Part shown: piece by piece, positions 14,858 to 23,815 of the stretch | How positions within the stretch are numbered: position 1 is the first letter of the stretch | Layout of the letters: each line of letters begins with the position of its first letter | Source of the DNA: Parvularculaceae bacterium | GTDB lineage: Bacteria; Pseudomonadota; Alphaproteobacteria; Caulobacterales; Parvularculaceae | Assembly: GCA_028284065.1 (NCBI GenBank) | Contig: JANQSJ010000007.1 | Span: 186,001 to 250,000, forward strand | Direction: 5' to 3' | Length of the DNA: 64,000 nt | Translations under genes and position numbers: made by a program | The notes under the pieces: generated by a model | The model's database searches: none | Told to the model about the DNA's origin: nothing | What the model saw: the letters and a program-made list of their open reading frames with translations, nothing else

Positions 14858-16567
14858 TTACTCCGCTGGCGGAATGAGAGTGAACGTCTTTCCTTTTGGC
14901 GCGCCCCCGGGCGACGCCGACGTTACGGCCACGTCCGCAGCCTCAAGTTCGTCGTCCGACAGCTGATCGTCGCCGCCGCCGCAGGCCTTGACGGCTTCCT
15001 TCTTGGCCGCCTGAAACTCGGCAAGCTTCGCCTGGTGCTTACGCGTCTTTTCGGCCTGCGCCTGCCAGTCATCGGTTTGCTCCGGCGCGATGCGCCGCGT
15101 GTCGTCGAATTGGAAATCAACCTTCTTCTTGGTCTGCGGCCCCCAATAGCCGACCTTGCCGAGGTCATAGAACGTTCGCTGGAACCCGGCCTTCATGAAC
15201 GCCTTCAGGCACCCAAGCAGGTATCTGCGCCGGAACCCCGTGCCGCGCCATGGATAATGGAAAAGCGCCTTCGACATGTAGAAGCGCCGATAGTTTTTCA
15301 TCACCCCATCGAGAAGCTCGCCGCGGTCCATCGCCTCCGGCTTCATGATGGGCGTCACGAAATTGTACTTGGAGAAGTCGAACACCTCGACCTTGTCGCC
15401 GAGCTCCTGGAAAAGCGGCGTGAACGGCCAGGGCGTGTACATGGACCAATTGGCGAGATCGGGACTCCAATCCTTCGCCATCTGGTAGGTTTCCTCCAAC
15501 GTCTCCGCGGTTTCGTTCTCCAGGCCGACGATGAACTGCGCCTCGGTAAAGATGTCGGCGTTGCGCAGGAGTTCGATGGCGCGGCGGTTATCCTCGACCT
15601 TTGTCTCCTTGTTGAAGCGGTCAAGCTTCAGCTGCGCCGCCGCCTCGGTGCCAAGCGACACATGCACAAGCCCCGCCTTGCGGTAGAGCGGCAAGTATTT
15701 CTCATCACGCAGAATATCCGTAACGCGCGTATTGATGCCCCACTTGACCTTGTCGGGCAGGCCGCGCGCGATAAGCTCTTCGCAGAAGGCGATGAATTTC
15801 TTGCGGTTTATGGTCGGCTCTTCATCCGCGAGGATAAAAAAGCCGACATCGTGCTCCTCAACCAGGCGCTCAATCTCGTCGGCGACTTTCTTAGGGTCGC
15901 GCACGCGGTAGTCGCGCCAGAATTTCCATTGCGAACAGAACGAGCAGGTGAACGGACAACCGCGCGCCATATTTGGGATGGCCACGCGCACGCCAAGCGG
16001 CACATAGCTGTATTTCGGCCATTCGAGCAGCGACCAGTCCGGGTCGATGGCGTCGATATCTTTAACCGTCGGCGCCGCCTCGGTGGCGATGATCTTGCCC
16101 TCCGATCGGAAGGCGAGGCCCTTTATCTCGTGGCGCGCCTGCTGAAAGGCGCCGGCCTCCACCGCGCGCAGAAGATTGACGAAGATCTCCTCGCCCTCGC
16201 CGCGGACGATGACGTCGACCTGCGGCGCCTCGGCGAGCACCTGCTTGTACATGAAAGTGGCGTGGACGCCGCCAAGCACCCTCAGCGCATCCGGGACCGC
16301 CTCCTCGGCTACCTCAAGGACGCGCTCCGCGGTGTAGATCGACGGCGTGATGGCGGTGACGCCGACAAGGTCGGGCTTCAGCTCTTTCAGGCGGCGCGCG
16401 AGCTCCTCGTCGTCCACATGGTTCGTCATCGCGTCGATGAAATGAATGTCCGTGAACCCCGCTTTCTTCGCCGAACCGGCAAGATATGCGACCCAGGCGG
16501 GCGGCCAGTTCCCGGCGATCTCCGCGCCGCCGGAATGATAGTTCGGATGGACGAGGACGATGCGCAT
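14858..16567 (-). CDS. bchE: BchE, oxygen-independent Mg-protoporphyrin IX monomethyl ester cyclase
   Basis: A cobalamin-dependent radical-SAM enzyme of 569 residues that builds the isocyclic E ring of bacteriochlorophyll without oxygen. The N-terminal B12-binding domain begins [20 protein letters not shown]. The radical-SAM cluster motif is C204-PFT-C208-SF-C211. The core [33 protein letters not shown] and [23 protein letters not shown] closely match my memory of Rhodobacter BchE. The C-terminus adds a Lys/Ala-rich tail after [19 protein letters not shown] lies 8 bases before the ATG. An FNR box lies upstream at 16624. Confidence 0.93.
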   Translation of the reverse strand: MRIVLVHPNYHSGGAEIAGNWPPAWVAYLAGSAKKAGFTDIHFIDAMTNHVDDEELARRLKELKPDLVGVTAITPSIYTAERVLEVAEEAVPDALRVLGGVHATFMYKQVLAEAPQVDVIVRGEGEEIFVNLLRAVEAGAFQQARHEIKGLAFRSEGKIIATEAAPTVKDIDAIDPDWSLLEWPKYSYVPLGVRVAIPNMARGCPFTCSFCSQWKFWRDYRVRDPKKVADEIERLVEEHDVGFFILADEEPTINRKKFIAFCEELIARGLPDKVKWGINTRVTDILRDEKYLPLYRKAGLVHVSLGTEAAAQLKLDRFNKETKVEDNRRAIELLRNADIFTEAQFIVGLENETAETLEETYQMAKDWSPDLANWSMYTPWPFTPLFQELGDKVEVFDFSKYNFVTPIMKPEAMDRGELLDGVMKNYRRFYMSKALFHYPWRGTGFRRRYLLGCLKAFMKAGFQRTFYDLGKVGYWGPQTKKKVDFQFDDTRRIAPEQTDDWQAQAEKTRKHQAKLAEFQAAKKEAVKACGGGDDQLSDDELEAADVAVTSASPGGAPKGKTFTLIPPAE

Positions 16568-16623
16568 TGGGAGACCTCCGATCGGGCTGTCATCCCAAAT
16601 TGACGCCCGATTGCGACCAATTC

Positions 16624-16637
16624 TTGATACAGGTCAA
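16624..16637 (-). promoter_or_regulatory. Probable FNR/FnrL box upstream of bchE
   Basis: The minus-strand sequence TTGACCTGTATCAA matches the FNR consensus TTGAT-N4-ATCAA at 9 of 10 positions. It is centred about 63 bases before the bchE start. Oxygen-sensing FnrL is known to activate bchE in Rhodobacter, so the site makes functional sense. That FnrL acts here is inference. Confidence 0.7.
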
Positions 16638-16772
16638 GAAAAGCAAACGGGAGGCGCGCAGAGGCGGCCGACGCTGCGGACCGGTTGCGAGCCCGTTCGA
16701 AAATGCCGGCGAAGTCACCCGTGATCGGATAATCAGACGCGCCCGACCTTTGCGATGGTCGATGCAATGATC

Positions 16773-16810
16773 GGTTCGGGCTCTATTCGTTTTGACTTAG
16801 AGCCTGAACC
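16773..16810. other. 13-bp hairpin in the gap between the CDF gene and bchE
   Basis: GGTTCGGGCTCTA (16773-16785) and TAGAGCCTGAACC (16798-16810) are inverted copies with one mismatch and a 12-base loop. No T-run follows on either strand, so it is not a classical terminator. The rest of the 350-base gap 16568-16917 holds the FNR box and no gene that I can support. Confidence 0.5.
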
Positions 16811-16917
16811 TTAGCGTCGCGCTGAAAGGAAGGTCTGATCATCTGTCGCTCGAGAGGTGGCGGACCTTCTCAAACAAGCTCTTAAGGGGTCCGGGCCGCG
16901 GCGGCTTCGTTTGCGCG

Positions 16918-17910
16918 TCAGCCTTCAACGACGACGCTCGGCGGCGACCCTGCTTCTTGCGCCTCAGCGCCTTCGTCGGAGCCTCTCGCGGCCGCGGCCC
17001 CGCACCCCGGACAGTTGCGGCCCACTTCGATCTGAACAGTGGATTCGGAGATGCCGAATTCATCCGAAAGCGTCTTTTTGACCCGCTCGAGAATCGGCTG
17101 AGGCTCAGCGGCTTCGGACAGACGTACGTGCAGCACGACGCGCGCGTCGCCCGGGTTCATCTGCCAGATTTGCACGTCGTGAACGTCTTCTATCTCTGGC
17201 GACAACGCCTCAATCGAACGCCCTAGACGACCGACATCAACGTCCGACGGGGCGCCTTGAAGAAGAATGTGCCCAGTCTCCACCAGGAGCTTATAGGCGG
17301 AGCGCGCAATGAGGCCCGCCACCAGGATCGACAAGAGGGGGTCGACCCAAAAGGCGCCAAACACCGCGATAGACAGGGCTGCGACGATCGCCGCGAGCGA
17401 GCCTAAGAGATCGCTGATGACATGCAGCATCGCGCCGCGAACATTTATGTTTGTCCCGACCGACGCATGCAGGATGCGGAAGGCGACGCCGTTAGCGACG
17501 AGCCCGAGCGTCGCCACCGCGAGCATGGGCCGCCACGCGATTTCCTGCGGCGACGCGACCCTGGCCACCGCCTCGAAGATAATCCAGACAAGCAGTATGC
17601 TGAGCAGGATGCCGTTGACGAACGCCGCAAGCACCTGGCCGCGGCCGTATCCGAAATGTCGCCGCGCATCCGCCGGCCGGTTGGCGAACCACTGCGCGCC
17701 CGCCGCAAGCCCGAGCGCGAACGCATCGGTGAACATGTGGGCGGCGTCGGCAAGAAGCGCGAGCGAGCCGGAGATGACGCCGCCAATGATTTCGACAACC
17801 ATAAAGACGGCGATGACGCAAAACGCCGCGAGCAGGCGGCGCCCGTCTTTTTCGTTAGCGTCGCGCCCGTTTCCGCCCAGCCCGGAATGGTGGTCGTGCG
17901 TGCACGTCAT
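16918..17910 (-). CDS. Cation diffusion facilitator (CzcD/ZitB-type) metal exporter
   Basis: A 330-residue CDF transporter that exports zinc or a similar divalent metal in exchange for protons. The His-rich N-terminus (TCTHDHH) is followed by six predicted membrane helices. The two metal-site motifs are LLADAAHMFTDAFAL in TM2 (HxxxD) and MLHVISDLLGS in TM5 (HxxxD). A cytoplasmic domain of about 100 residues follows (IEDVHDVQIWQMNPGDARVVLHV), then a C-terminal tail with NCPGCG that could bind metal. It is divergent from the ZIP gene at 18139, pairing an exporter with a probable importer. Confidence 0.92.
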   Translation of the reverse strand: MTCTHDHHSGLGGNGRDANEKDGRRLLAAFCVIAVFMVVEIIGGVISGSLALLADAAHMFTDAFALGLAAGAQWFANRPADARRHFGYGRGQVLAAFVNGILLSILLVWIIFEAVARVASPQEIAWRPMLAVATLGLVANGVAFRILHASVGTNINVRGAMLHVISDLLGSLAAIVAALSIAVFGAFWVDPLLSILVAGLIARSAYKLLVETGHILLQGAPSDVDVGRLGRSIEALSPEIEDVHDVQIWQMNPGDARVVLHVRLSEAAEPQPILERVKKTLSDEFGISESTVQIEVGRNCPGCGAAAARGSDEGAEAQEAGSPPSVVVEG

Positions 17911-18138
17911 ACGCGAGTGGCAGCTGGCATATCTGCAACAGTTCCGGTTTACGGACTGAATCTTACCCTAAGCGACCGTGAAGACGATACATTTTTGCGC
18001 CAAAGACATCCGCCGCCAGGTTTGCAAGCGCGGCGATCACGCTTCCTGAGTGATCACGGGGTCTGGGTAATGTGATAACATCCGGATTTCGCCGTTGGGC
18101 ATAGCGCAAGGGCCCCCCGGGGTTAATCGTCGTCTTCG

Positions 18139-18993
18139 ATGTCGCGCACCTTCGACTATGGCGCGGCGGTCTGCCGTTGGCGGCCGGCGGTCGGTCAAAA
18201 AGAGGCGTCTGCTAGAGTGTCTTTCGAACCTGAGATCAGCAACGGTCTCTTGGCGAGTCTTATCGCCGGCGGGGTGAGCATGCTCGGCCTCGCGTCCGTA
18301 TGGGCGATCGGCGACTGGGGCCAGCGGACGAGTTCGCTGTTCTCCGCATTCGCCGTCGGCGTGCTGACCATTGTGGTCTTTTTCCATCTGGCGCCCGAGG
18401 CGCTGGAGGAAGACCCAACGGCGTGGACGTACGCGACAGGCGCATTTGGCCTGATGGCCGTCGCCGGGTTTGGCCTCAGATTGATGCTCTCCAATCGCCA
18501 TCGCGGCGGCGCAGACAATGGATCGGCCGGCGCTCTGGCGCTCGGATACGCGTCAATACTCGCGCTCGGCTTTCACTCGTTCGTTGATGGCCTTGTTTAT
18601 GAGTCCACCTTCAGGGGCGATGAATATACAGGCTGGCTGGCCGCCTTTGCGCTGCTGCTGCATGAATTCCCGGAAGGAGCGATCGCGTACTTTCTGATCC
18701 ACGACAGCGGCGTCGGCCGGCTGCCGTCGGTGCTGATCGCCTTTGCCGCCTCGTCACTGACGACGGTCGCCGGGGCGCTGATGGCGGGGCTTGCGCTGGC
18801 GGACCCGGCGGCAGGGCTGACGGGACCATTGCTGGGCGGCACGGCAGGCGCGTTGATTTACGTCATTTTGCTTCATCTCGCGCCGCACGCGCTGCGCGGA
18901 CGAGCGCCCTATATCCACATCGCCGCGGGCCTCGGCGTCGCCGTCGCAACCGCCGCGGAGGTCATTCGCCATAATGGCGGGCATGTGCACTGA
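18139..18993 (+). CDS. ZIP-family metal transporter
   Basis: A multi-helix membrane protein of up to 284 residues that resembles bacterial ZIP (ZupT-like) transporters importing zinc or iron. The TM4 motif is ALGFHSFVDGLVYES and the TM5 motif is LLLHEFPEGAIAYFL, giving the paired H-x4-D and H-E-x-x-E metal sites of the family. The first 26 residues look non-conserved, and a GTG at 18217 would start just before the first helix, so the true start may be there. It is divergent from the CDF exporter. Confidence 0.85.
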   Translation: MSRTFDYGAAVCRWRPAVGQKEASARVSFEPEISNGLLASLIAGGVSMLGLASVWAIGDWGQRTSSLFSAFAVGVLTIVVFFHLAPEALEEDPTAWTYATGAFGLMAVAGFGLRLMLSNRHRGGADNGSAGALALGYASILALGFHSFVDGLVYESTFRGDEYTGWLAAFALLLHEFPEGAIAYFLIHDSGVGRLPSVLIAFAASSLTTVAGALMAGLALADPAAGLTGPLLGGTAGALIYVILLHLAPHALRGRAPYIHIAAGLGVAVATAAEVIRHNGGHVH

Positions 18994-19018
18994 ATGACGG
19001 CGCGCCCGCCGCCTGGCG

Positions 19019-19519
19019 TCAACCGCGACACCCCGCAAGGCCCGCCGCAGGCGTAACCGTGCGCCAGCCTGAGCCATCCTCAAGGGTAATTACGGCGCGC
19101 TCCACGTAAACGCCCCCGTCAAAGCCAAGGCCAAAGGCGACGCGCACGTCAGCGCGTTTGCCGTCGCTGCTGATGAAAGACTGCCGAGCCGGCACGCCGA
19201 AACGCGCGCCGCCGCCGACGTCCACCAGAGCGAATTCGGTTTCCGCGCCGCCGACGACGGCCTGCGCGGAACTGCCGACCACGTAACGGAAGATCGCCTT
19301 CGGCGAGCGCTCGTCGAGAGTCCACAGAACCATGCCGCACTCGCCGCTCGGAAGGCGCGGCTCATTTATGGCGCCGAAAAGCAGGGTCTCCTCCACAGCC
19401 GTAGACGGCGGCGCGGCCGGCGCGACCGCTTCCTCTGCCGGCTTGCCGGCCGTGAAGGTTTCACACCCGACCGCCGTAACCGTCGCGGCGACGAGCGCCG
19501 TCAAGCTCCGCCGGTTCAT
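19019..19519 (-). CDS. Small exported protein coupled to gspN
   Basis: A 166-residue protein beginning MNRRSLTALVAATVTAVGCE, an export signal with a possible but weak lipobox (TAVGC at residues 15-19). The mature part is predicted beta-rich and has three more Cys (two conserved-looking, in SGECGMVLW and near the end in GLAGCRG) that could form a disulfide. Its ATG overlaps the gspN stop (ATGA, 19516-19519), making it the last gene of the type II secretion operon. I do not recognise a family. A pilotin-like or other accessory role is suggested by position only. Confidence 0.65.
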   Translation of the reverse strand: MNRRSLTALVAATVTAVGCETFTAGKPAEEAVAPAAPPSTAVEETLLFGAINEPRLPSGECGMVLWTLDERSPKAIFRYVVGSSAQAVVGGAETEFALVDVGGGARFGVPARQSFISSDGKRADVRVAFGLGFDGGVYVERAVITLEDGSGWRTVTPAAGLAGCRG

Positions 19520-20328
19520 GAGCCAATCCCCTTTATCGGTCCGTAAACGTTGTAAACGAGACCCGCGGCCTCGCGACGAAATCCGGCAAGCTCCAGCGCC
19601 TGTCGCAGTTCGGCGCGGTCCGCTTCAACAGTGGCGTTAAGCGCATAGGTGCGGTCGGGCCGCAAATCGACATTGACGAACGCCGAGCCCATTTCGTTCG
19701 CGCCCCTGAGACTCACCCGAAGATCCTCGCCGATGCATGCGATCGGCCCCTGCAGCGCCGCCTCGCCGAGCCCTAGCCGCCGCGTCTGTTCGGAAAGGGC
19801 GTCGGTCCATAGGTTGCCGGCCGCGTTGAGGCAGCCGGCGCCGTCGCGCCATGCGATTTCCTCAATGTCGAACCTCACCGTTCCGGCGAACGGCGCGCCG
19901 AGCAGCCGGTATCGTTTGACGCCCGCAAGATTGAAATCGCCCCTGACGCTACGCAAACGTACGCTGCGGGATGCAAGTCCGAAATCGATGCGTCCAACCG
20001 CCTTCGCCAGCGCGCCATCGATACGCACGCGCGCCGCCGCGCGGCCGAGCGCCAACGCCGCGGGGTTAAAGCTGTAGTCCACATCGCCGAGCGCTACGCC
20101 GTCGATGGTGACGCGCCGGATGCGCCCTCGCCATATGGCGCCTTCGATGCGTTCGTAGGCGAGGCGCTCGCCGACCGCGTCGAGAGCCGGCCGCAACAGG
20201 CTCGCCGGCGCGGACAGGACAGCGCTCCCGCCGAACGCAATAGCGCCGATCAGGGCAAGCCGACGCCCGCCGCCTCTGCGTCGCCGGCTCCTGCCGCGGG
20301 CGACGGCGTCTTCGGCCGCGACGCTCAT
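19516..20328 (-). CDS. gspN: Type II secretion system protein GspN
   Basis: A 270-residue bitopic protein. A basic N-terminus (RGRSRRRRGGGRR) precedes one membrane helix (LALIGAIAFGGSAVLSAPASLL), then a periplasmic domain with the family start RLAYERIEGAIWRGRIRRVTIDGVALGDVDYSFNP. GspN is an accessory inner-membrane component present in a subset of type II systems. It sits directly after gspM, with a 4-base overlap (20325-20328). Confidence 0.85.
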   Translation of the reverse strand: MSVAAEDAVARGRSRRRRGGGRRLALIGAIAFGGSAVLSAPASLLRPALDAVGERLAYERIEGAIWRGRIRRVTIDGVALGDVDYSFNPAALALGRAAARVRIDGALAKAVGRIDFGLASRSVRLRSVRGDFNLAGVKRYRLLGAPFAGTVRFDIEEIAWRDGAGCLNAAGNLWTDALSEQTRRLGLGEAALQGPIACIGEDLRVSLRGANEMGSAFVNVDLRPDRTYALNATVEADRAELRQALELAGFRREAAGLVYNVYGPIKGIGS

Positions 20329-20792
20329 CGCGAGAAAATCACCCGGCCGCGCACTGTCCCATCATTGTCCTGCGCGCGGGAAATATCCGCATAGGAAATT
20401 TTTGCGCCGTGCTCAGCGCTGAGGGCGGCGACCCACTCGAAAAACGCTTCCGGGTCCGTAGGTCCGGCATTCGCCTCCACCGCACCGTCTGGACGGGCGC
20501 TCACGAAGGTGAGCTCGACGCCCGCATCGCCAGCCGCCGTCGCCACGATCGCGCGCAATGGACGCGTGTCCGTCGCCGCCTCCGCGTCGCCCGCCGGCGC
20601 GGCCGCAGCGGCTTCAAGCACAAGCGCATAGAACCCTTCGGCTCGCGCAAACTCCGACCGTGCGGCGTCGCGCCAGGAGGAAAGCGGCGCATAGATCGCC
20701 TGAAACGCAAGCGCCAGCGCCGCGACGGCGCCGCCCGCCATCAACACAAGACGCTCCCGTTCGGAGCGCGCATTCCAGAAGTCGCTCATCAT
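20325..20792 (-). CDS. gspM: Type II secretion system protein GspM
   Basis: A 155-residue inner-membrane protein. The short cytoplasmic start MMSDFWNARSERERLVLMAG leads into one helix (GGAVAALALAFQAIYAPL). A periplasmic ferredoxin-like domain follows, where the usual pattern RPLRAIVATAAGDAGVELTFV...FFEWVAALSAEHGAKI is seen. GspM partners GspL in the assembly platform. I chose the ATG at 20792 because AGGAG lies 6 bases upstream. A longer frame reading through gspL is a shadow. Confidence 0.85.
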   Translation of the reverse strand: MMSDFWNARSERERLVLMAGGAVAALALAFQAIYAPLSSWRDAARSEFARAEGFYALVLEAAAAAPAGDAEAATDTRPLRAIVATAAGDAGVELTFVSARPDGAVEANAGPTDPEAFFEWVAALSAEHGAKISYADISRAQDNDGTVRGRVIFSR

Positions 20793-20805
20793 AAGGCGCT
20801 CCTGC

Positions 20806-22017
20806 TCATAACCGCACCGCCATGTCGCCGACCCATGCGCCGCCGGAGCGGCGATACCCGCTGACATCGGTCGCGCGCACGCCCTGGGCCGCCAGGCGCT
20901 CGCGGAATGCGTCGATGTCTTCATTGGACGCGCCGCGCACCGAAAAGCTGAATGCGCCGCGGCTTGCGTCAAACTGGATGCGGTCGATCGCGACGCCTTT
21001 CTCCCCTATGGCGGCGTCAAGCCGTCGAGTAAGGTCAAGAAACGTCGCCGCGCCGCCGGCGGACAGGCGCGCGCGCGCCGTCCCGCGCATGTCCCGCCCC
21101 GACGCATCGGGAAAGGCTTCTGCGAAGATCCGCCGGGCCTCGCCGTCATATCGTTCGGCCATGGCGCTGAGGCGATGCGTTTCGATCCACGACAGCGCGA
21201 CGACGCCGACCACGAGGCCGGCGGCCATCGCCGCAGCCCGGCGGTAGGGCGCGACATTGACCTGCGTCCGTCGCGGCGGCCGGAACTCCCCCTGCAGCAA
21301 GCTCAGGCCGGCGCCGGCCAGCGCCTGGCGGGCGGCCTCTTCGGCGACGCCGCCCGTCTTGGCGACCATGATAGAGCGCGCCTCCGGCCATCCCGGCGGC
21401 GGGCGCCACCCCTGCGGCCCGCGCACGTCAACGCCTTTCGCGCCTTCCTCACCGCCGTCATCAGCCGCGCCGAGTAGCCCGCGGAGCGCCGCCGGCGTAA
21501 GCTCGATATCCGCTGCGAACCGCCAGCCGCGCCCCCGCGCCAGAGCGCGATCGCCGAGAATGAGAAGCGACGCCCCAGCCTCTTCGGACGGCGCCGGAAC
21601 GCACAGAAAATCCACCGTCAAGAACCGCAACGGCGCGCCGGCGTCGACGAACGCCCCGGCCCATTCAGCAATCAACGATTTCTTGACGGCGACAACCGCG
21701 CCCTCGCCGTCCTCCCGGCCGGTCGCCACATGCATGTCCGCAACCGGTTCGGCGAGTTCGTCTTCCAGGAGCAGCATCGCCGCGGCGAGGAACTTCGCGT
21801 CCGATTTAGGCGGCGCCGCCAGGGGCCGGTAAGCGGCGAGCTCGCCCGGCAACACCGCGCCGACCAGAATGTGCTCCGGCAGGTCCGAAAGCGCAGGCGC
21901 GAGCGCGGCGAACCCGTCGGCGACCCCGTGGGAAATCGCCACGCCGTCCCGCACCGCCGTCCAGGCGATGGGGTCCGCCAGCGTCTCGCCGACATAGGCT
22001 ATGAGCGCTTCGTTCAC
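20806..22017 (-). CDS. gspL: Type II secretion system protein GspL
   Basis: A 403-residue bitopic protein. The N-terminal half is the actin-like cytoplasmic domain that binds the GspE ATPase (LSDLPEHILVGAVLPGELAAYRPL). One helix follows near residues 260-280 (AAAMAAGLVVGVVALSWIE), then the periplasmic domain, ending in a ferredoxin-like fold (IDRIQFDASRGAFSFSVRGA). The start overlaps the gspK stop by 4 bases. Length and layout are normal for alphaproteobacterial GspL, which is poorly conserved in sequence. Confidence 0.88.
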   Translation of the reverse strand: MNEALIAYVGETLADPIAWTAVRDGVAISHGVADGFAALAPALSDLPEHILVGAVLPGELAAYRPLAAPPKSDAKFLAAAMLLLEDELAEPVADMHVATGREDGEGAVVAVKKSLIAEWAGAFVDAGAPLRFLTVDFLCVPAPSEEAGASLLILGDRALARGRGWRFAADIELTPAALRGLLGAADDGGEEGAKGVDVRGPQGWRPPPGWPEARSIMVAKTGGVAEEAARQALAGAGLSLLQGEFRPPRRTQVNVAPYRRAAAMAAGLVVGVVALSWIETHRLSAMAERYDGEARRIFAEAFPDASGRDMRGTARARLSAGGAATFLDLTRRLDAAIGEKGVAIDRIQFDASRGAFSFSVRGASNEDIDAFRERLAAQGVRATDVSGYRRSGGAWVGDMAVRL

Positions 22018-23138
22018 CCGGTCACTCCAAAGGATCTCGACAGCAGGCGATACGTCCCATCATTCCGCGCCTGAAAGGTCAATGTCACCGCCACCTCAAC
22101 GCCGTTTCTCTCTACTATGGCGCGCGCTTCAATGTACCGCGACTCCACATCCGTCCGCGCCGCGCGGACTTCCTGTGGCACCCCATATTCCGCAAGCGTC
22201 GGGCTCGCCCAGAACGCCTCCGCATTGCGCCAGCCCTCCGGAGGCCGCGCCTCTAGCACGTTCATGAGTCCGCTTGCATCGACGGTCTGTTCGCTTGCCG
22301 CAGAAATAATCGCCGCAAGGACGGGGAGGTCCTGGGGACGCAACATATTGACGTTGAGGACCGCTTCGCGCCCCTCCGGCAGCGCGCACACGAACGGGCG
22401 CAATCCCTGATACACGACGTCGTCGAAGCCGCGCATGGCGCGCAATTCGCTGACGTCCGCAAGCGGCGCGCCGCCCGTACGAAACGGCGCCGGCAGCGCC
22501 GTATAGAAGTCATCCTCCGCGCCATTGAGCGACGTCACGTCGTCGGCGTCTATCCAGTCGACCACCGTCGCGGCAAGCTGCGCGGACTCGCCGTCGCCAA
22601 GGCCTAGAAGGCTGAGGAGCGCCGCGAACTCCTGTCGCGACGTTCCCTCGCCCCGCCGCGCGGTTCCGCGGCCAGTCTCCTCGCCGCCGCCGTCCGCGCC
22701 GGCCCCGCCGCGGCGGCCCGGAGCGCCGTCCGCATCGTCCTCTTCAGGGTCGTTCCCTGCGCCGCCGGCGCCAAGGCTGTTCAGGTTAAAGCAACGGCCC
22801 GCGTCTGCGAACTGAAGGCTGGCGCGTCCGTCCGGCAACGGAATGTCCACCGGCGCAAGAAAGAGTGGGCTCGAAAGCGTCAGCCGGGCGTTCGCTTCGC
22901 CTGCGCCGTCTGCGGCCGCGCGCAGATCGGCGAGCGCCTCGCGCGCAAGCGCCTCGGCGCTGATCGCCCGCCAGTAAAGCTCCGACCGGTCGGCGCTGAA
23001 TGCGGACCGCCGCGCCGAGGCGCGCATTTTCTCCGACACCGACAGTGCAAGAAAGGACAGGGTCGCGGTCATCAAAAGCGCGACGATCAGGGCAACGCCG
23101 CGCTCAGCCTTACCCTTGGTTTCGCGCCGCGGCCTCAC
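22014..23138 (-). CDS. gspK: Type II secretion minor pseudopilin GspK
   Basis: The largest minor pseudopilin, 374 residues, at the pseudopilus tip. The prepilin motif is ERG-VALIVALLMTATLSFLAL. As is normal for GspK, it lacks the Glu at position +5. The alpha domain includes DAGRCFNLNSLG and VVDWIDADDVTSLNGAEDDFY. A Gly/Glu-rich low-complexity insert of about 45 residues (around GNDPEEDDADGAPGRRGGAG) sits between these. I chose a GTG at 23138 that overlaps the gspJ stop (GTGA) with GGGAGG upstream. The longer frame upstream is a shadow of gspJ. Confidence 0.88.
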   Translation of the reverse strand: MRPRRETKGKAERGVALIVALLMTATLSFLALSVSEKMRASARRSAFSADRSELYWRAISAEALAREALADLRAAADGAGEANARLTLSSPLFLAPVDIPLPDGRASLQFADAGRCFNLNSLGAGGAGNDPEEDDADGAPGRRGGAGADGGGEETGRGTARRGEGTSRQEFAALLSLLGLGDGESAQLAATVVDWIDADDVTSLNGAEDDFYTALPAPFRTGGAPLADVSELRAMRGFDDVVYQGLRPFVCALPEGREAVLNVNMLRPQDLPVLAAIISAASEQTVDASGLMNVLEARPPEGWRNAEAFWASPTLAEYGVPQEVRAARTDVESRYIEARAIVERNGVEVAVTLTFQARNDGTYRLLSRSFGVTG

Positions 23139-23815
23139 CCGACCCTCCCGATCCAGAAAAGCGCCTCGAACCGCCCGAAGCGACCGCCTTCGAACGTCAA
23201 CCGCGCCGCCGACGGCGCAAACCCTTGCGCGGCGGGCGTCGGCCAGCCCTCCGCCCATTCAAGACCGCGGGCGGTCTGCCCAATCAGGAATTCGACCTCG
23301 GCCGCCGTCAGGCCGCCGACAAGCGCGCGCTCGACAACCGCATGATTGCGGGCCGCGTCCACATAAGGCCGCGCCCGGCGGATGATCTGTCCTTCACGGA
23401 ACACATATTCAACATGCTGAAGCTCCGAGCGGGGCTCTTTTGCGCCGGGATTGCCGCGCCCTGCGCGCACAAAGGCGAGAAGCGGCGTTTCGTCCTGGCG
23501 CGGCGGCTGGACGGCGAGCTCCAGCGCCCTGCCGCCCATGAACGGACCCGGCGCCGGCGCGCCGAATTCGTCGCGCGGGACCCGCGGCGCCACTTGAGCG
23601 AAATCCTCGCGCAGAACGGTCTGAAAGATCTGCCAGTCGCGCAAGGATCCGTCGACGGCCTCAAGCTGTTCGCGGCCGTCGATCGCAAGCCGCAAGCCGG
23701 CGACCCCGGCGCTCGACACCATCGCGAAGATAAGCAACGAGATCAGCAGCTCCGGCAGGGTAAGGCCGCGCTGGAAAGCCCGCTTGTCCGCGCGCATGTC
23801 GACGGGGCCGGTCAT
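23135..23815 (-). CDS. gspJ: Type II secretion minor pseudopilin GspJ
   Basis: A 226-residue minor pseudopilin. The leader ends in QRG and is followed by the methylation and hydrophobic motif LTLPELLISLLIFAMVSSAGVAGL with Glu at +5. The C-terminal part includes the typical EFLIGQTARGLEWAEGWP segment. GspJ works with GspI and GspK at the pseudopilus tip. The start overlaps gspI by 4 bases. Confidence 0.9.
   Translation of the reverse strand: MTGPVDMRADKRAFQRGLTLPELLISLLIFAMVSSAGVAGLRLAIDGREQLEAVDGSLRDWQIFQTVLREDFAQVAPRVPRDEFGAPAPGPFMGGRALELAVQPPRQDETPLLAFVRAGRGNPGAKEPRSELQHVEYVFREGQIIRRARPYVDAARNHAVVERALVGGLTAAEVEFLIGQTARGLEWAEGWPTPAAQGFAPSAARLTFEGGRFGRFEALFWIGRVG

Noticed and set aside
16588..16605. 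Possible PpsR/CrtJ site (TGT-N12-ACR) upstream of bchE
   Set aside because: TGT-N12-ACG misses the final base of TGT-N12-ACA, and a single half-conserved site is weak evidence.
22014..23258. Longer N-terminus for GspK
   Set aside because: The extra 40 residues are a shadow of gspJ. A GTG overlapping the gspJ stop with GGGAGG upstream fits better.
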